NCBI GenBank assembly: GCA_022478985.1
Contig: JAKSZP010002710.1
Coordinates: 62,001-126,000 of the forward strand
Source: Massospora cicadina
Lineage: Eukaryota > Entomophthoromycota > Entomophthoromycetes > Entomophthorales > Entomophthoraceae
Reading direction: 5' to 3'
DNA: 64,000 nucleotides
Position numbers and translations under genes: made by a program. Position 1 is the first letter of the stretch. Each line of letters begins with the position of its first letter. Below, piece by piece: positions 46,651-57,224 of this stretch. Below the pieces are notes generated by a model. The model was not told the DNA's origin. It was given only the letters and a program-made list of their open reading frames with translations, and searched no databases.

Positions 46651-48723
46651 TATGTTTTGTTATCCTTTACCTTTACTTTCTAATATGATTTTGATTTTAT
46701 AGGTCTATAATCACCAACATCATTATTATACTGTCTAAAATCGTTGATTTGATTCTTAGTTTTCATATCAGAGTAATATTAAACACCCTATTATTAGATT
46801 TTGCAAAAAGATAGATTGTATTGAAATCACCATGCGACTCTCCATTCAAACTATTCCTTGACATATATTTTCGCTTTCACAATATGCTTTGCATGATACT
46901 TAATGCTCATCATCATATGAGCGATGATGCCTCTTGAATGAAGTGATTTAATTTTAAATATTTGCTATTTCTAAATCAAGAATCGCCTTCTTTTTGTTAA
47001 ACATTGTCATTTATCTGTGCATATTTTAGTGAAGTATTGATTAGACTAAAGGATAGGGAACTTTACCACAAAGTCATACTATATGGTAGAGCTATAGAAG
47101 GTTTGACCAACCATAACTTGTGGAAGTAGAAAGTAAATGGACCTCTTACTACCTAAGTGATGCTCCATACAAGGGGTTAGTATCAGAATAAGATTAAATC
47201 AAAATAACTTACATGACCTGATTTAGTTTAAGGGAAATAGATAGAACTGTAAGGCGCTTGGGAGCCCAAGTGCTCTGGTCCCAAATGGGTGGTTCTGATC
47301 AGCCACCACAGGAATTAAGCAACTGTGTCAGTGAGGTCCCGCAACTTTCTATTTGACTAGGGCTCAACAATTTCAGCGGGAGCATGTTGGCCATGAGTTT
47401 CTCCATGCAGCACCAAATGTTCTAAAAATTGGTAAAACTTAGAAGATTGGTAGGAATGGTGATTTTATTAAAATTTAAAAAACTTTAAGAACATAATACG
47501 CCAGTACCCTCACAAGTAAGGGCTCTGACTATATACAGGGAAGGGGTATTACAGTTTGTGACGCAATTCTTGGGTTCTGCTGCTCTTAGATCATCATCTT
47601 TCCTGATTTAGATTCCAGGGTTTGTGCTTGAGAGGATAGGGTCAGTTTATGAGTTGGCGCAAGAACTGAGAGTGAGGAAGGTGATGAGACACGCCATTAT
47701 TGGATTTTCCTCAATATTTAGCTTTCTTTAAACTTTTATAATTTTTTAAACTTAGATGTTCTCAATCCTTGGAGGTCTAGCACTTGATTGAAAGTGAATT
47801 TATAAATTCTTTAGAAAGGAATTTTGGGTAAATAATAAAAATGAGGTAGAATTGGGGTTAGAAATTCCAATATTGCTAGGCAAAATTATTATTGTAGCTT
47901 AAGCATCATAAGGTCATCAGATTTTTTAAACTTTTCAAATTTTTTGGGAAAATGGTTGGCAGATATGTTGACCTTAACTGAATACTTTAACGTTTCAATA
48001 GAGATGAGGGATTTATCTACACATGAGCTTAATCTTTCTAACATAACAAGTTATAGGCAGGAGGAGAATGGGAGTGGGAACGATATAGGATATAATTAAA
48101 ATTGTCATTTTCTATCTGAAAAGGTGTATTAGGCACCTCATGGCTTCTTGCTTTCATGGTAAGCCTTACAAGAACAGCCAATCCATCACTTTTAAGTTAA
48201 TCCTCCTACTCCTAATTGACTGGCACTGGAGTAATTCAGATTTTAATATTCTCCTTAGTTTGATAATTTTGATACTTATACATTCACTGCGGAGCAGCTG
48301 AGACAGGTTGGAGACATGTTACTTTGGAGATGTTGGCTCTTTGGCCATACAAATCTGATCTAATTCCTGCTTATACTTATTGTCAGCAAACTTAAAGCTG
48401 ATTCAGTAATATGAGTATTTCCAATATCTGAGGCATAGCCAATTGTTACAGCAAGCTTGTAGCGTATCTCATATTGAGAGATACTGGCTGGGTATCTCCA
48501 ATCCCTTTACAAAAATCTTAATTGACCATTTTTGCCATTAAGCCTTAATTATGGAAGTGTTTAATAGAAAACAACATAACGTGTAATCACTGAAGGACCT
48601 TAATAGGCAGTTTAAAACCTGTTTCTCATGTTGTTTTCCAGGATTTTAAAGACAACCACAACATTTTTGAGTAAATCCTACAACAATTGAATGAACTTAT
48701 TATTCAACTAAAATTGGAACGTG
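46651..48723. other. Mostly AT-rich; GC-richer island at 47250-47425
   Basis: No long frame. The island at 47250-47425 reads on the minus strand as HLVLHGETHGQHAPAEIVEP and further pieces. It begins beside sense TTTGGTGCTGCATGG, which looks like a retrotransposon primer-binding site next to a Gag start. There is no matching LTR pair, so this stays tentative. Confidence 0.35.
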
Positions 48724-48990
48724 TTATCCATAAGTTATCAAGCCATGGACAGCTGTGGAGCCACCAATGTATGGATTCAAGAGATGACTCTCCTTAGGGA
48801 GAAGTTCAAAGGTAGCCATGTCATCCTTGGGGGCATTGCTCATCAGGCTGAGGCAATCGAAGCACTTGACCAATAAACCCAATGTAAGATGTGGGTGACT
48901 GCGTAGCATTTGAGAAGCAACATTGAGACCACTACCCACCTCTTTATGAGTTGCAACAACTTTAAAATCAACATTCAGACATGTAGCGGG
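48724..48990 (-). pseudogene. Unidentified open frame fragment
   Basis: About 88 codons are open on the minus strand, including LTLGLLVKCFDCLSLMSNA, PKDDMATFELLPKESHLL and NPYIGGSTAVHGL, ending at 48724. The residue composition is protein-like, and no in-frame stop occurs, unusual in this region. I recognise no domain. It could be an exon of a host gene, part of an unplaced element, or chance. Confidence 0.35.
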
Positions 48991-49168
48991 ATATCAAAAA
49001 AGATTGGAGAGTCAGTGTGGACGCTATAAAAAGAAAACAGAGATCTCTAGTCAAACGATGAGCTCTGGCGTCATGTCCACAAACTTTGCAACATGTAGAC
49101 TGCCCACAAGAGTGAATTATAGTATTTGAATGCTAGTGTGCATGATATGCAGAGAAGCCTCATGAGAA

Positions 49169-50013
49169 GTGCAACGTTCAAGCAGCAATGCATTCATAAG
49201 CAGGAGAACTGTACTACTTGGTAAAGTCAAATTATATGCAAAATACCAAATAATAGTTGTCTATGCCCTTAGAAAACCATGCCTCCTGACTGTTCAGAGC
49301 TTTTGGAGAAGAACCCGCGGTGAAAGAAGTTCACCAAAAACCAATGTATCACCTACGCTTTCTTTACAACCTTTATTGTTTGATGTTTTTCCTTCTGTGG
49401 AGATACCAGTTCCTGAGCGGAGTCAACCTCAGGCTAGTAACCTAGGACATTGGGTTATTTCAATACTAAAGAATTTTGGTTCAGGAAGCTAATATCCAAG
49501 ATCCCAGCAATTTAATCCAATTAATTTCACTAAATTTGATAAGCACAGGGATGTGCAGTCATTCTTAAAAGTGTTCTTGGTGACTATGCATATAGCTGAT
49601 AACCTTCGTGAGTCTACTATGATTAACTGTTTAGATGACCAGAGTCAAAATCTGATCTTGCCATACTTACCTGAGGAACATTGGACCTTCACAGATGTAA
49701 AAATTGCATTTAATACTAGAGATTAATAGTACTGAATGGATGGCTACTAAGAAGACTTAAATCTATTACCATTCAGTTCATGAAGAATAAAACCATTACT
49801 GAGTTTGTTGATTTTTATCACAAATCTTGGGTGTTGGATGCTAAAACCATAAGTTGACTTCAGCATTAAGATTACGCTTCAAGATGACACCAAAAATTAT
49901 TCAAATTACTCTGCTCTCTGATACTAGAACTTGTTAAAGATTTAGATAAACACTCTATGATCAAATACATGAAGAGGTGATAAGTTCTGTTTGGGTCGCC
50001 CAATGTGGAATGC
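49169..50013 (+). pseudogene. E3 Gag, first part (Ty3/gypsy), cut by E4
   Basis: One frame from 49169 with a stop at 49490. It continues as NPINFTKFDKHRDVQSFLKV, FLVTMHIADN, then ILPYLPEEHWTFTDVKIAF. This is the capsid pattern F.G..d...Fl..f....y.......v..L....r.......WtF..v...F seen in gypsy Gag. A second frame then gives FMKNKTITEFVDFYHK and ALRLRFKMTPKIIQITLLSD. The sequence stops at the AAACC duplication of E4 and resumes at 56048. Confidence 0.75.
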
Positions 50014-50018
50014 AAACC

Positions 50019-50912
50019 TGTAAGAAAAGTTTCTATAACTCTCATGTTTCCAGAATGGTAGTGCACGATGCATAGGCTCAACGCTAGAGAACTAGTCATT
50101 TGTAATAAAGTTACTAGAGCTCCGTAGAGGGTGCTTGAGCTGTAATAACTTAGGGTTAGGGTGGTTGGCATTAGATAGAAGATCCAAAATTGAACTAACA
50201 ACCAGATGGAGTGAACCCCAAAGTGGGGTTCATTCTTAAGCGGTGCTCTGAGCGGGAATGTATAGGCGGCACAGGTTGGAGGGAACCTGGACGGCCCAAC
50301 GGTGCATGAGCAGAGTGAGTTACAGTTTATTAAAACTAAGTAGCCAACTTTATGCGAGATCTCCTCAAAGAGGTCTGCACGTTGGTTAGTCAAATATAAC
50401 ATATTCAAAATTGTATACTAGTGAAAGGTTCTTTAAAATGTGGAAGTCGACCAAAAAGGAATATTGGTCTTGAGAAAACCTTTTTAAGGAATCTAAGGGA
50501 ACAATAAATTGATGAAAGTGGTGCTAATCTGAGGTGCACCAATAAGCGCACGCTTCCTTTGGGCAGGTGACTATACTTGGTAGTTGACCAAACTCAGGTT
50601 ATTGATTTGTAGGCAAAGTTGACTTGAGCTGAAAATTTCGAAAAACAGGTGGGTTGAGACCCCGTTATCTGAGAAATTGAAGAAAACTATCATTTTAATC
50701 GCATAGCTGGTTTGTTTTAATGCACCTGCGGTTATTGGGCTGAACTTCTTTTTTTATCCCTAGAGCAACCTGGGCATACCTCACCTTAACCCAGCGTTGA
50801 TCCAAATATTTGAGGTCAGGGAGGCCTGCCAACTTCACATTCTTGGCCTCCTGACATGCAGCTTTATCCTTGGTGTTTTTCCCCATTATTATGTCATTCT
50901 CAAGCCATGACA
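50019..50912 (-). repeat. E4 3' LTR
   Basis: 894 bp, aligned throughout with 55152-56042. Examples are GGTGCTTGAGCTGTAATAAC, GGTTGGAGGGAACCTGGA and AGCTGGTTTGTTTTAATGCA in both. Differences are rich in CG against CA/TG. The open frame running into it from the left end of pol (50695-50949) is not needed to explain pol, which stops at 50918. Confidence 0.96.
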
Positions 50913-50917
50913 TTACC

Positions 50918-51211
50918 CTAACATCCTTTGGGGCTCCGCCCCCCTCCAAGGGCTTGCGCCAGGGAAAAGTTTTTGTGGGCTGGGGACAACTTCATAGCAG
51001 CAACGGTCTCCTTTGACTGAGGTCTGGCGGCCTGGGGAAAATGCTTGTGGAAAAAGTCAATCAGGCCTTGGTCATGTGCGCAATTGCGCCCTAGTACCCA
51101 ACTGTTTTCCGCTGAATCAAAAACCTTCCAGGATACCAGGTACTCAAACCTTCTTTCTACTCTGTGGGAGGCTACTATCTCCTCCATTTCCCACTCTGGC
51201 GCCCCATCCAC
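50918..51211 (-). pseudogene. E4 chromodomain and Pol C-terminus
   Basis: This starts EWEMEEIVASHRVERRFEYL and continues VSWKVFDSAENSWVLGRN, DQGLIDFFHKHFPQAARP. It has the chromodomain layout: aromatic cage positions at YLV.W and W in ENSW, then N and the LI..F helix. In chromoviruses this domain steers integration to chromatin marked by histone methylation. The frame ends with TAG at 50918-50920, five bases before the LTR, with a purine tract GGAGGGGGGCGGAG just upstream, the likely polypurine tract. Confidence 0.93.
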
Positions 51212-51286
51212 AAGATAAGCCTCCGGAGTCTCTTTTTGGGGCCCTCAAACAACGTCAATTTGCTTTCATGAAATAATGAAAAGATC

Positions 51287-52300
51287 TTAAACGAATAGAG
51301 ATCTACTGGTATGAGGCACGGCCCACCTTCCTAACAACGCGGTAAGGGCAATCCTCTTTGGTCCCAGCTTTTTGCATGGCTGCTTGATAGGGATGTTTCT
51401 AGCATCAAGAATCACAAGATCCCCTTCTATGTACGCTGGACCCACTTGTCTTTTTCCATCTGTGTTCTCTTTATAAACTAGCATTGCTACCTCCAAACGT
51501 GTGGAGACCCCTTGGTGTACTTTCTTAATAGTCTTAGCAAGGTCCACCACCACTTTAACTTTTGATCAACAACTGGTCTCCATTTTTGATGCGGGGATAA
51601 ACCCATGGTTGGAGAAAAATGGGGAACAACTGATAGACGCATGTAACGTGTTGCTAAAGCTAAACTGGGCCATAGGAAGGTGAGAAACCCAATGTGAATG
51701 ATCCGCAGCAGTGTAATACCGCAGAAACTGTTCTAAGAAGTGGTTCACTCATACATGCATGCCCATCTGATTGGGGATGATATGCAGTTGAATGGCAGGG
51801 GCGAATCTGAAGAGTCTTACAAAACTCTTCCCAAAAGATAGAGGTAAACTGGGAACCCATATTGTAATTATTTCTTGGGGATCCCGTGAAGTGCAAAAAC
51901 ATGATTGAAAAAGAGCCTAGCTATCTCAGCTGCGTTTATGGTGGTTTTGAAAGGAATAAAGTGGTCAAACTTCGTAAAACGGTCCAATACTACCATGATG
52001 GCATCATAACTGTCAGAAAGAGGTAATTACACAATGAAATTCTCCAATAGAGAAGTCCATATCCTTTAGCCTTTTGAGCTGATACTAACAACTTCTCTAG
52101 TAGTTGTTGATTTAGTTTCATTTGATTACAGATAAGTCACTCTTTACAATACCTGCCCACCTGAGCAGTAAGCCCTTACAATTGTTTGTGAGTTGAATTA
52201 GCTCCAGATTCTTCACCTTCCCAAGATGACCAACTGTGATTCCGTCAAGATGGTCTTAGATGATTTTTGGGCGAAATGGTCCAGTTGGAACCCATAGGCG
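51287..52300 (-). pseudogene. E4 integrase
   Basis: Minus-strand segments in different frames: VVLDRFTKFDHFIPFKTT and AAEIARLFFNHVFALHGIPK (core before the second Asp), NMGSQFTSIFWEEFCKTLQI where SDRG is usual (the second Asp is changed), then STAYHPQSDG. The Glu motif after HPQSDG is disrupted by a frameshift. The C-terminal part reads VNHFLEQFLRYYTAADHSHW, MAQFSFSNTLHAS and VGPAYIEGDLVILDARNI, matching the post-core region before the chromodomain. The zinc domain is too broken to score. Confidence 0.88.
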
Positions 52301-52414
52301 CCCCTTAAATCATACCATCTCATCTTTTAGGTAATAACCCCCGGTTAGATCCTCCTGATTTAGCGCGCTTTTAGTAAGAAACATAGTTTTTGGCTGACAA
52401 AGGCTGAGAAAGGA

Positions 52415-53134
52415 CTACCTTTCTGAACATACTGTATTTCTCTGCATCTCCAGAGGAGAGAGCGCTGGCCTGTGGACCAAGGAAGAGGGAGGTTGAGACA
52501 CATTCTTACCAGGTGGAATCATCAACTGGGTATTATGCACCTCTGCCTCCTTTGGATCAGGAGCTAATGCTGGGTTGTGGCTCAAAGCATCTACCAAACC
52601 ATTCTCCTTGTCCTTGATGAACTCATAAGTGAATGCGAATTGGGCAAGGGTCTCATGCCAATGGGTCTGACGTGGGGTTAGGACGTGAGGAGCGCGGTAG
52701 TACAGAAAGGCACGGTGGTCTGTACATACCCATAAAGGTTGAATGAGCCATGCAAGTGGTGATGCCAATAAGTCAGCGTAACCACCACCGCGAGTAACTC
52801 CTTACCATGAATGGCGTAATTTAATTCTGGCAAAGACATTTTTCTAAAAAATCCCACCGTATGCTCTATCCCATCTTCACCTACTTGTAACAAGGCAGCA
52901 GCTATGGCGAAGTTGGAGGCATCAGTAGACACAATGAACTCCTTTGAAGGGTTGACATGGCGAAGAACAGATGTAGACAACAGGGCGCACTTCAAATCTT
53001 GGAAAACATCCTCCAAAAATGGGGGACCACTGAAGCACCTTGGCACCGCTAGCCTTGTATAAGGGAGCTGCCACCTCAGAAGTATTGGGAGTGAACTTTT
53101 TGAGGAACGTACATGTCCCCAAGGATCTCCTCAA
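52415..53134 (-). pseudogene. E4 RNase H and connection domain
   Basis: Two frames. The connection segment is LGTCTFLKKFTPNTSEVAAP with APLYKASGAKVLQWSP. RNase H follows with FIVSTDASNFAIAAALLQVG, LPELNYAIHGKELLAVVVTL and, after a frameshift near 52.70-52.75 kb, PLWVCTDHRAFLYY, ETLAQFAFTYEFI and NGLVDALSHNPAL. The DAS, E and TDH landmarks are present. Confidence 0.93.
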
Positions 53135-53149
53135 TTCCAGGACCTAGGT

Positions 53150-54086
53150 GGGGGTGGGCCACTCACAATTAGCCTTCTCCTTGTCTGGAGTTATCATGTG
53201 TCATTAGTCAAACATGATGTTGCCCAGAAAAGTGACCTGTGACTTGAAAAATTCTCACTTAAGGATATTCAGCGTAAGGTTAGCTATCTTTAACCGCTCC
53301 ACCACTTGCTGAAGGTGTACTGCATGGGACTCGTGATCAGGGGGAATACCAGAATATCATCCATGTAGACAACTGCGCATACCCCCAGCAGGTCACCCAA
53401 AGCCGCATCAATATGGCGTTGTAAGATAGTAGGGGCATTTTTAAGCCCAAAGGGCATGACCCTAAATTGTAAAACCCTTTTCTGGTATGGAATGCTGTTA
53501 GCTACTCCTGGCCCTTCTTAATACGGATCTGATAGAACACATTTAGGCAATCCAGTTTGGAGAAGACTTTCGCCTTCTCCACATATCATGCAATCTGTGA
53601 ATCCGAAGGGATGGGTTGTAAATCTGATACAATAACATTGTTTAGGTTACCATAATCTATTAAAGGACATAAAGTTTCATCAGCTTACTCCACGAAGAGA
53701 AGTGGGGAACATACTGGGGAGGTACGCTAAAAAATTGCGCCTTTGGCTAACTTCTCCTTAACCCACACATCTAATGCTGCTTCCTCCCCTATGGTAAAAG
53801 GGTAAATCGGGGAAGATATACGCAACAGATCAACTATGAGCTTGAACTCACAATCAAACTCTGAATGAGCAGGTAATTCATTGGCTAAAGCCGCATCAAA
53901 CTTAGATTCTGGACCATTTAAACAGGAAGGTAAAGGTACCTCCAGTGAGGGCTTCAACAATGGAGCGAGACTGAGATTCTGGATATTGGGCCAAAGGGGC
54001 AAATCTCCCTGAAAGTTAGCCTCAGACAGAGAACAAATTAATGTACGACCGTTCTTTAATGTTAAGGATAGGGTATTGTCTCTCAA
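53150..54086 (-). pseudogene. E4 reverse transcriptase
   Basis: The N-terminal part at 53727-54086 reads ANELPAHSEFDCEFKLIVDL, then EEAALDVWVKEKLAKGAIF, the L..G.I region before RT. Beyond a frameshift: PLIDYGNLNNVIVSDLQPIP, VFSKLDCLNVFYQIRI, MPFGLKNAP and the catalytic loop VYMDDILVF (53357-53368). YMDD is intact, although the frame is interrupted elsewhere. Confidence 0.94.
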
Positions 54087-54137
54087 GTTAATCCTGAAGT
54101 CAAACTTTCGCCACCATTACACTCTCAAAATAATGGG

Positions 54138-54338
54138 TTACAAAAGGTTTTTGATTGCTTGGAAAAGGTCCATCAGAATAAACTTGGATACTTGATAATC
54201 CTCTAACCCTAGTACCTTCACGATGGGAATAACTTGAGAAGCCCCTCCCCTAACCATACCACCTGGAAAGTAACTAAGCTTAAGGTAGTCGTCTAGGTCC
54301 TGATCTATAAAATTCTCAGAGGCTCCAGTATCCACCAA
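54138..54338 (-). pseudogene. E4 protease
   Basis: The minus strand reads MVDTGASENFIDQDLDDYLK, the D-T-G-A/S retropepsin active site with intact catalytic residues, followed by GGASQVIPIVKVLGLEDY. It sits just upstream of RT, as expected for gypsy Pol. Continuation to RT needs one frameshift. Confidence 0.88.
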
Positions 54339-54359
54339 GATAGTAGTGCTACTTTTACC

Positions 54360-55151
54360 TGAAGGGGATTAGAATGTAGAATTTAAGAAAAAACATCCCG
54401 AATGATCTTTATTCATAGCAGACAACGCTAACACTTCACCATAAAACTCTTCTTCAGGGTCTAACATACCCTCAAGTTACGTTTCTGCATTAAAGAATGA
54501 GGAGAGATTTTTGGTCACTCTTATTACTGAGGTCACATATCTTACCATATCTTCAGCAACTGCATAAACGTTTTTATAAATTAACTGTAATCCTTCTCCA
54601 CCTCCTGGATTCCTAAGATCATTGTGGTGGTTAAACGTGGATTTATGAGGTGATTTGATATACTGAAGTGGGGTCCATATCTTAGACACAAGAGAATAAA
54701 AATAATTGGTTGTATATATGGCAACATCATTATAAACTCATTTTTGGTCACAAACGACCTTATTCCAATTTCAGCAATGGGTTGTCCAACATTCTTCAAG
54801 TCCATCACCACCAAGCCATTCAATAAGGATCCCACCTGCACTGTCTGAACGCGGTGCTGAATAAAAATCAGTTTATTTAAACTGATTTATTAATTTCAAT
54901 GGAAAGTCAGGGAAGCATGGTTCTCAGATTGTAAAGAGTCTGTATCTACTGGGTATGAAAAAGAAGGGTGGGTACTTTCCAGTCAGAGGTAGCAATTATA
55001 ACGCCAAAGATGCTCCAACCTTTATGAAAAAGAGTAAACAATGGTGAGCCCCACTGCGGCCATGGCCAACAGCTGGCGCACATCTTTTACAATTCATGAA
55101 ATTCTATATGGAGAAAGTTTGTGCACATGAAAAAAGATATTGGTCAACTTA
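54360..55151 (-). other. E4 Gag-deleted leader region
   Basis: Between protease and 5' LTR only about 800 bp remain, too short for a typical chromovirus Gag plus leader. A frame at 54581-54841 contains VGSLLNGLVVMDLKNVGQPI but no capsid or zinc-knuckle signature. Sense sequence after the LTR reads TAAGTTGACCAATATC; whether this is a tRNA or self-priming site cannot be told. Confidence 0.5.
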
Positions 55152-56042
55152 TGTAAGGAGAGTGTTTATAACTTTCCTGTTCCCAGCGTGATAGTGCATA
55201 ATGCACAGGTTCAATAACAGGGAACTAGTCATTAGTGATAAATTTAATAGATCCCCACAGAGGGTGCTTGAGCTGTAATAACTTTGGGCAAGTGAGGATA
55301 GCAGTAACTAGAAGAGCCAAAATTGAATTAACAACCAGCTGGAGTGAACCCAAAGTAGTGTTCACTCTTAAGCGATGCTATGAGCAAAAGTTTTTAGGTG
55401 GCACAGGTTGGAGGGAACCTGGATGTCCCAACTGTGCGCAAGTGGAGAGTTATGGTTGTTAACTAAATAGCTAACGTTTCATGAGACCTCCTTAAAGAGA
55501 TCTGTGCACAGGTTGGTCCAAGGTAACATATTGAAAATTGTATACTAGCGAAGTGTTTTTTATTATGGAAATCAACCAACGAGAGAGCCAAGTCTCAAGA
55601 AAACAATTTTAAGCAAATTCTGAGGAACAATCAATCGATGGAAGTGGTACTGAGCCAAGGTGCACAATAAGCAACACTTCCTTCAGGCAGTAGACTATGT
55701 TTGGTAATTAAACAAAATTGGGTTATTGATTGTAGGCAAGGCTGACCTGAGCTGGAAATTTCGAAAAACAAACGGGTTTTGAGACACCGTTCACTGAGAA
55801 ATCAAAGCAAATTGTCATTTTAAACTAAAAAGCTGGTTTGTTTTAATGCACCTGTTGTTATACAGGGCGAAATTCTCTTACAACCCATGGGCCAACCTGG
55901 ACATACCTCGCCTTAACCTAGCGTTAATACAAGGTAGGCTTGAGGTCATAAAGGCCTTCTAACTTTAGCTTCTTGGCCTCCTGGAATGCAGTTTTATCCT
56001 TGGTGTTTGTCCCCATTGTTATGTCATTATCAAGCCATTACA
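55152..56042 (-). repeat. E4 5' LTR
   Basis: 891 bp, partner of 50019-50912. The right edge, at CCATTACA, is followed by the AAACC target duplication. The left edge, TGTAAGG, adjoins the leader. Confidence 0.96.
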
Positions 56043-56047
56043 AAACC

Positions 56048-56600
56048 AGCCATCCTCTGCGAGAAAATGAAGGCAGAGGGAACTTAGAAAGCTTCCCTCT
56101 CCGTTGAGGTAATATTAGAAAACGCTGCAGCCTAGATTAGGTAACTTGTTGGCTCTGCAAATCTAAGGGGCACTATGTGGAAGCCTGTTTTAAAAGACGC
56201 TCTGGGGTAAACCTTGTGAAATCTCAATAAGATGGCAGCCAGGAAAAAAACTCAGCAATAGAAGGGGGCTCTCTAAGCCAGATATCATTTAGTTTTATAC
56301 TAAAATGTAAAAATGTGAATTACCCCTATACTCAAAAACCCAATCAGAGCATTACAACGGTGTCATCTATTACCAGAAGACAATGAGCGTCTATTGAAGA
56401 GAGAGATGAGAAGTTGTCTCTACACCTTAAGTGGCCTAAATTGGTGAACATACTCAATTCATAGATCTTGAAGAGTCTCAATCATTACCACCTCTACAAG
56501 GAGTTAAGGTTGCATTACTGATCAAGACTCTAAAAAACTCATTTCAACAAAGCAGGAGAATAGATTAAGACCATTATTAGTCATTTTGATAACTCTTACA
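56048..56600 (+). pseudogene. E3 Gag second part: zinc knuckle and Gag-Pol junction
   Basis: Right of E4 the plus strand continues E3. CWLCKSKGHYVEAC at 56147-56188 is a canonical CX2CX4HX4C zinc knuckle. About 300 bp later LYKELRLHY or, in the adjacent frame, LQGVKVALLIKTLKNSFQQS matches LKGVNVALLVDAIVREYP of E1. E3 is therefore a relative of E1 on the same strand. Its pol is absent from the window; the LINE and E5 lie where it should continue. Confidence 0.78.
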
Positions 56601-57048
56601 ATATTAAGATAAACTGGTATTTGCACTACCTTTCTGATTGTAACTATATAAATATATGTATAGACAAAATTTAATTTTAAGCCTATTGTTGACAGGGACA
56701 CTCTTTTAATGTGAAATCCAGTCAGTTTACAAAAAGATTGAGTCAAGCACTCAAATTAGCCCACCATCAACGATATGGAACAGCTAGGCTAAAAATCATT
56801 ACTAGCAAATGTGCATCTAGCGTGTTACTAGTGATGTTCAGCTCTCTGCAGGTTAATAAACCTGCTATTATGTCTCCTCCCAACAACTAATTATTTTCTT
56901 GTTGGCACTAGCTTTCTAAAAATTTTATATTGTCAAAAAAAATTATGAGATTACTTTTACTTTCTTAAAAAACATTACCTCTTCAGTATTAGTGGTATAC
57001 AGGCTTCCTTCATTCATAGTAATAATTTTATAAATTTGGTCTATAATG
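56601..57048. other. AT-rich flank, probably E3 remnant
   Basis: Only short broken frames. It is probably the decayed protease region of E3 leading up to the LINE insertion. Not individually identifiable. Confidence 0.4.
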
Positions 57049-57064
57049 ATTGTGTAGTCCCCTT

Positions 57065-57224
57065 TTTATTTAACCAAGGTAAGCCGACCAGGAGACAGAA
57101 AATACCGAAATACATAATGGGATAGGGGAGGTAAAGTGTAACTAAATTAGGCACACCAGAGTAGACGAGCTACCCCTGTTGCCAGCTGGTACCGCCAGGT
57201 GTGTGGGGGGGGGGGTTGAGTGCG
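57065..57224 (-). other. LINE 3' UTR with C11 (G11 on plus) run
   Basis: 160 bp after the ORF2 stop. It contains an 11-base G run on the plus strand (57205-57215) and ends in the sense sequence CTGGTCGGCTTACCTTGG, then TTAAATAAA. The half-LINE has a matching 3' terminus, so this segment may be what the element's RT recognises. Confidence 0.7.

Larger units (their letters stand above)
50014..56047 (-). mobile_element. E4: complete Ty3/gypsy chromovirus with TSD
   Basis: LTRs at 50019-50912 and 55152-56042 are flanked by identical AAACC (50014-50018, 56043-56047). On the minus strand each LTR starts TGT and ends CTTACA. Pol carries protease, RT, RNase H, integrase and a C-terminal chromodomain, placing it among the fungal-type chromoviruses. 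Only about 800 bp separates the 5' LTR from the protease, so Gag is mostly deleted. Stops and frameshifts make it inactive. It lies inside E3. Confidence 0.97.

Noticed and set aside
47290..47330. Resemblance to 5S rRNA (GATCAG ... TTAAGCAACT)
   Set aside because: Only about 20 scattered bases agree. The flanks do not match 5S, and the island reads better as a protein fragment on the other strand.
50695..50949. An 84-codon open frame overlapping the E4 LTR start as a separate gene or Pol extension
   Set aside because: The chromodomain frame already stops at 50918. This frame lies almost wholly in the LTR and shows no domain.
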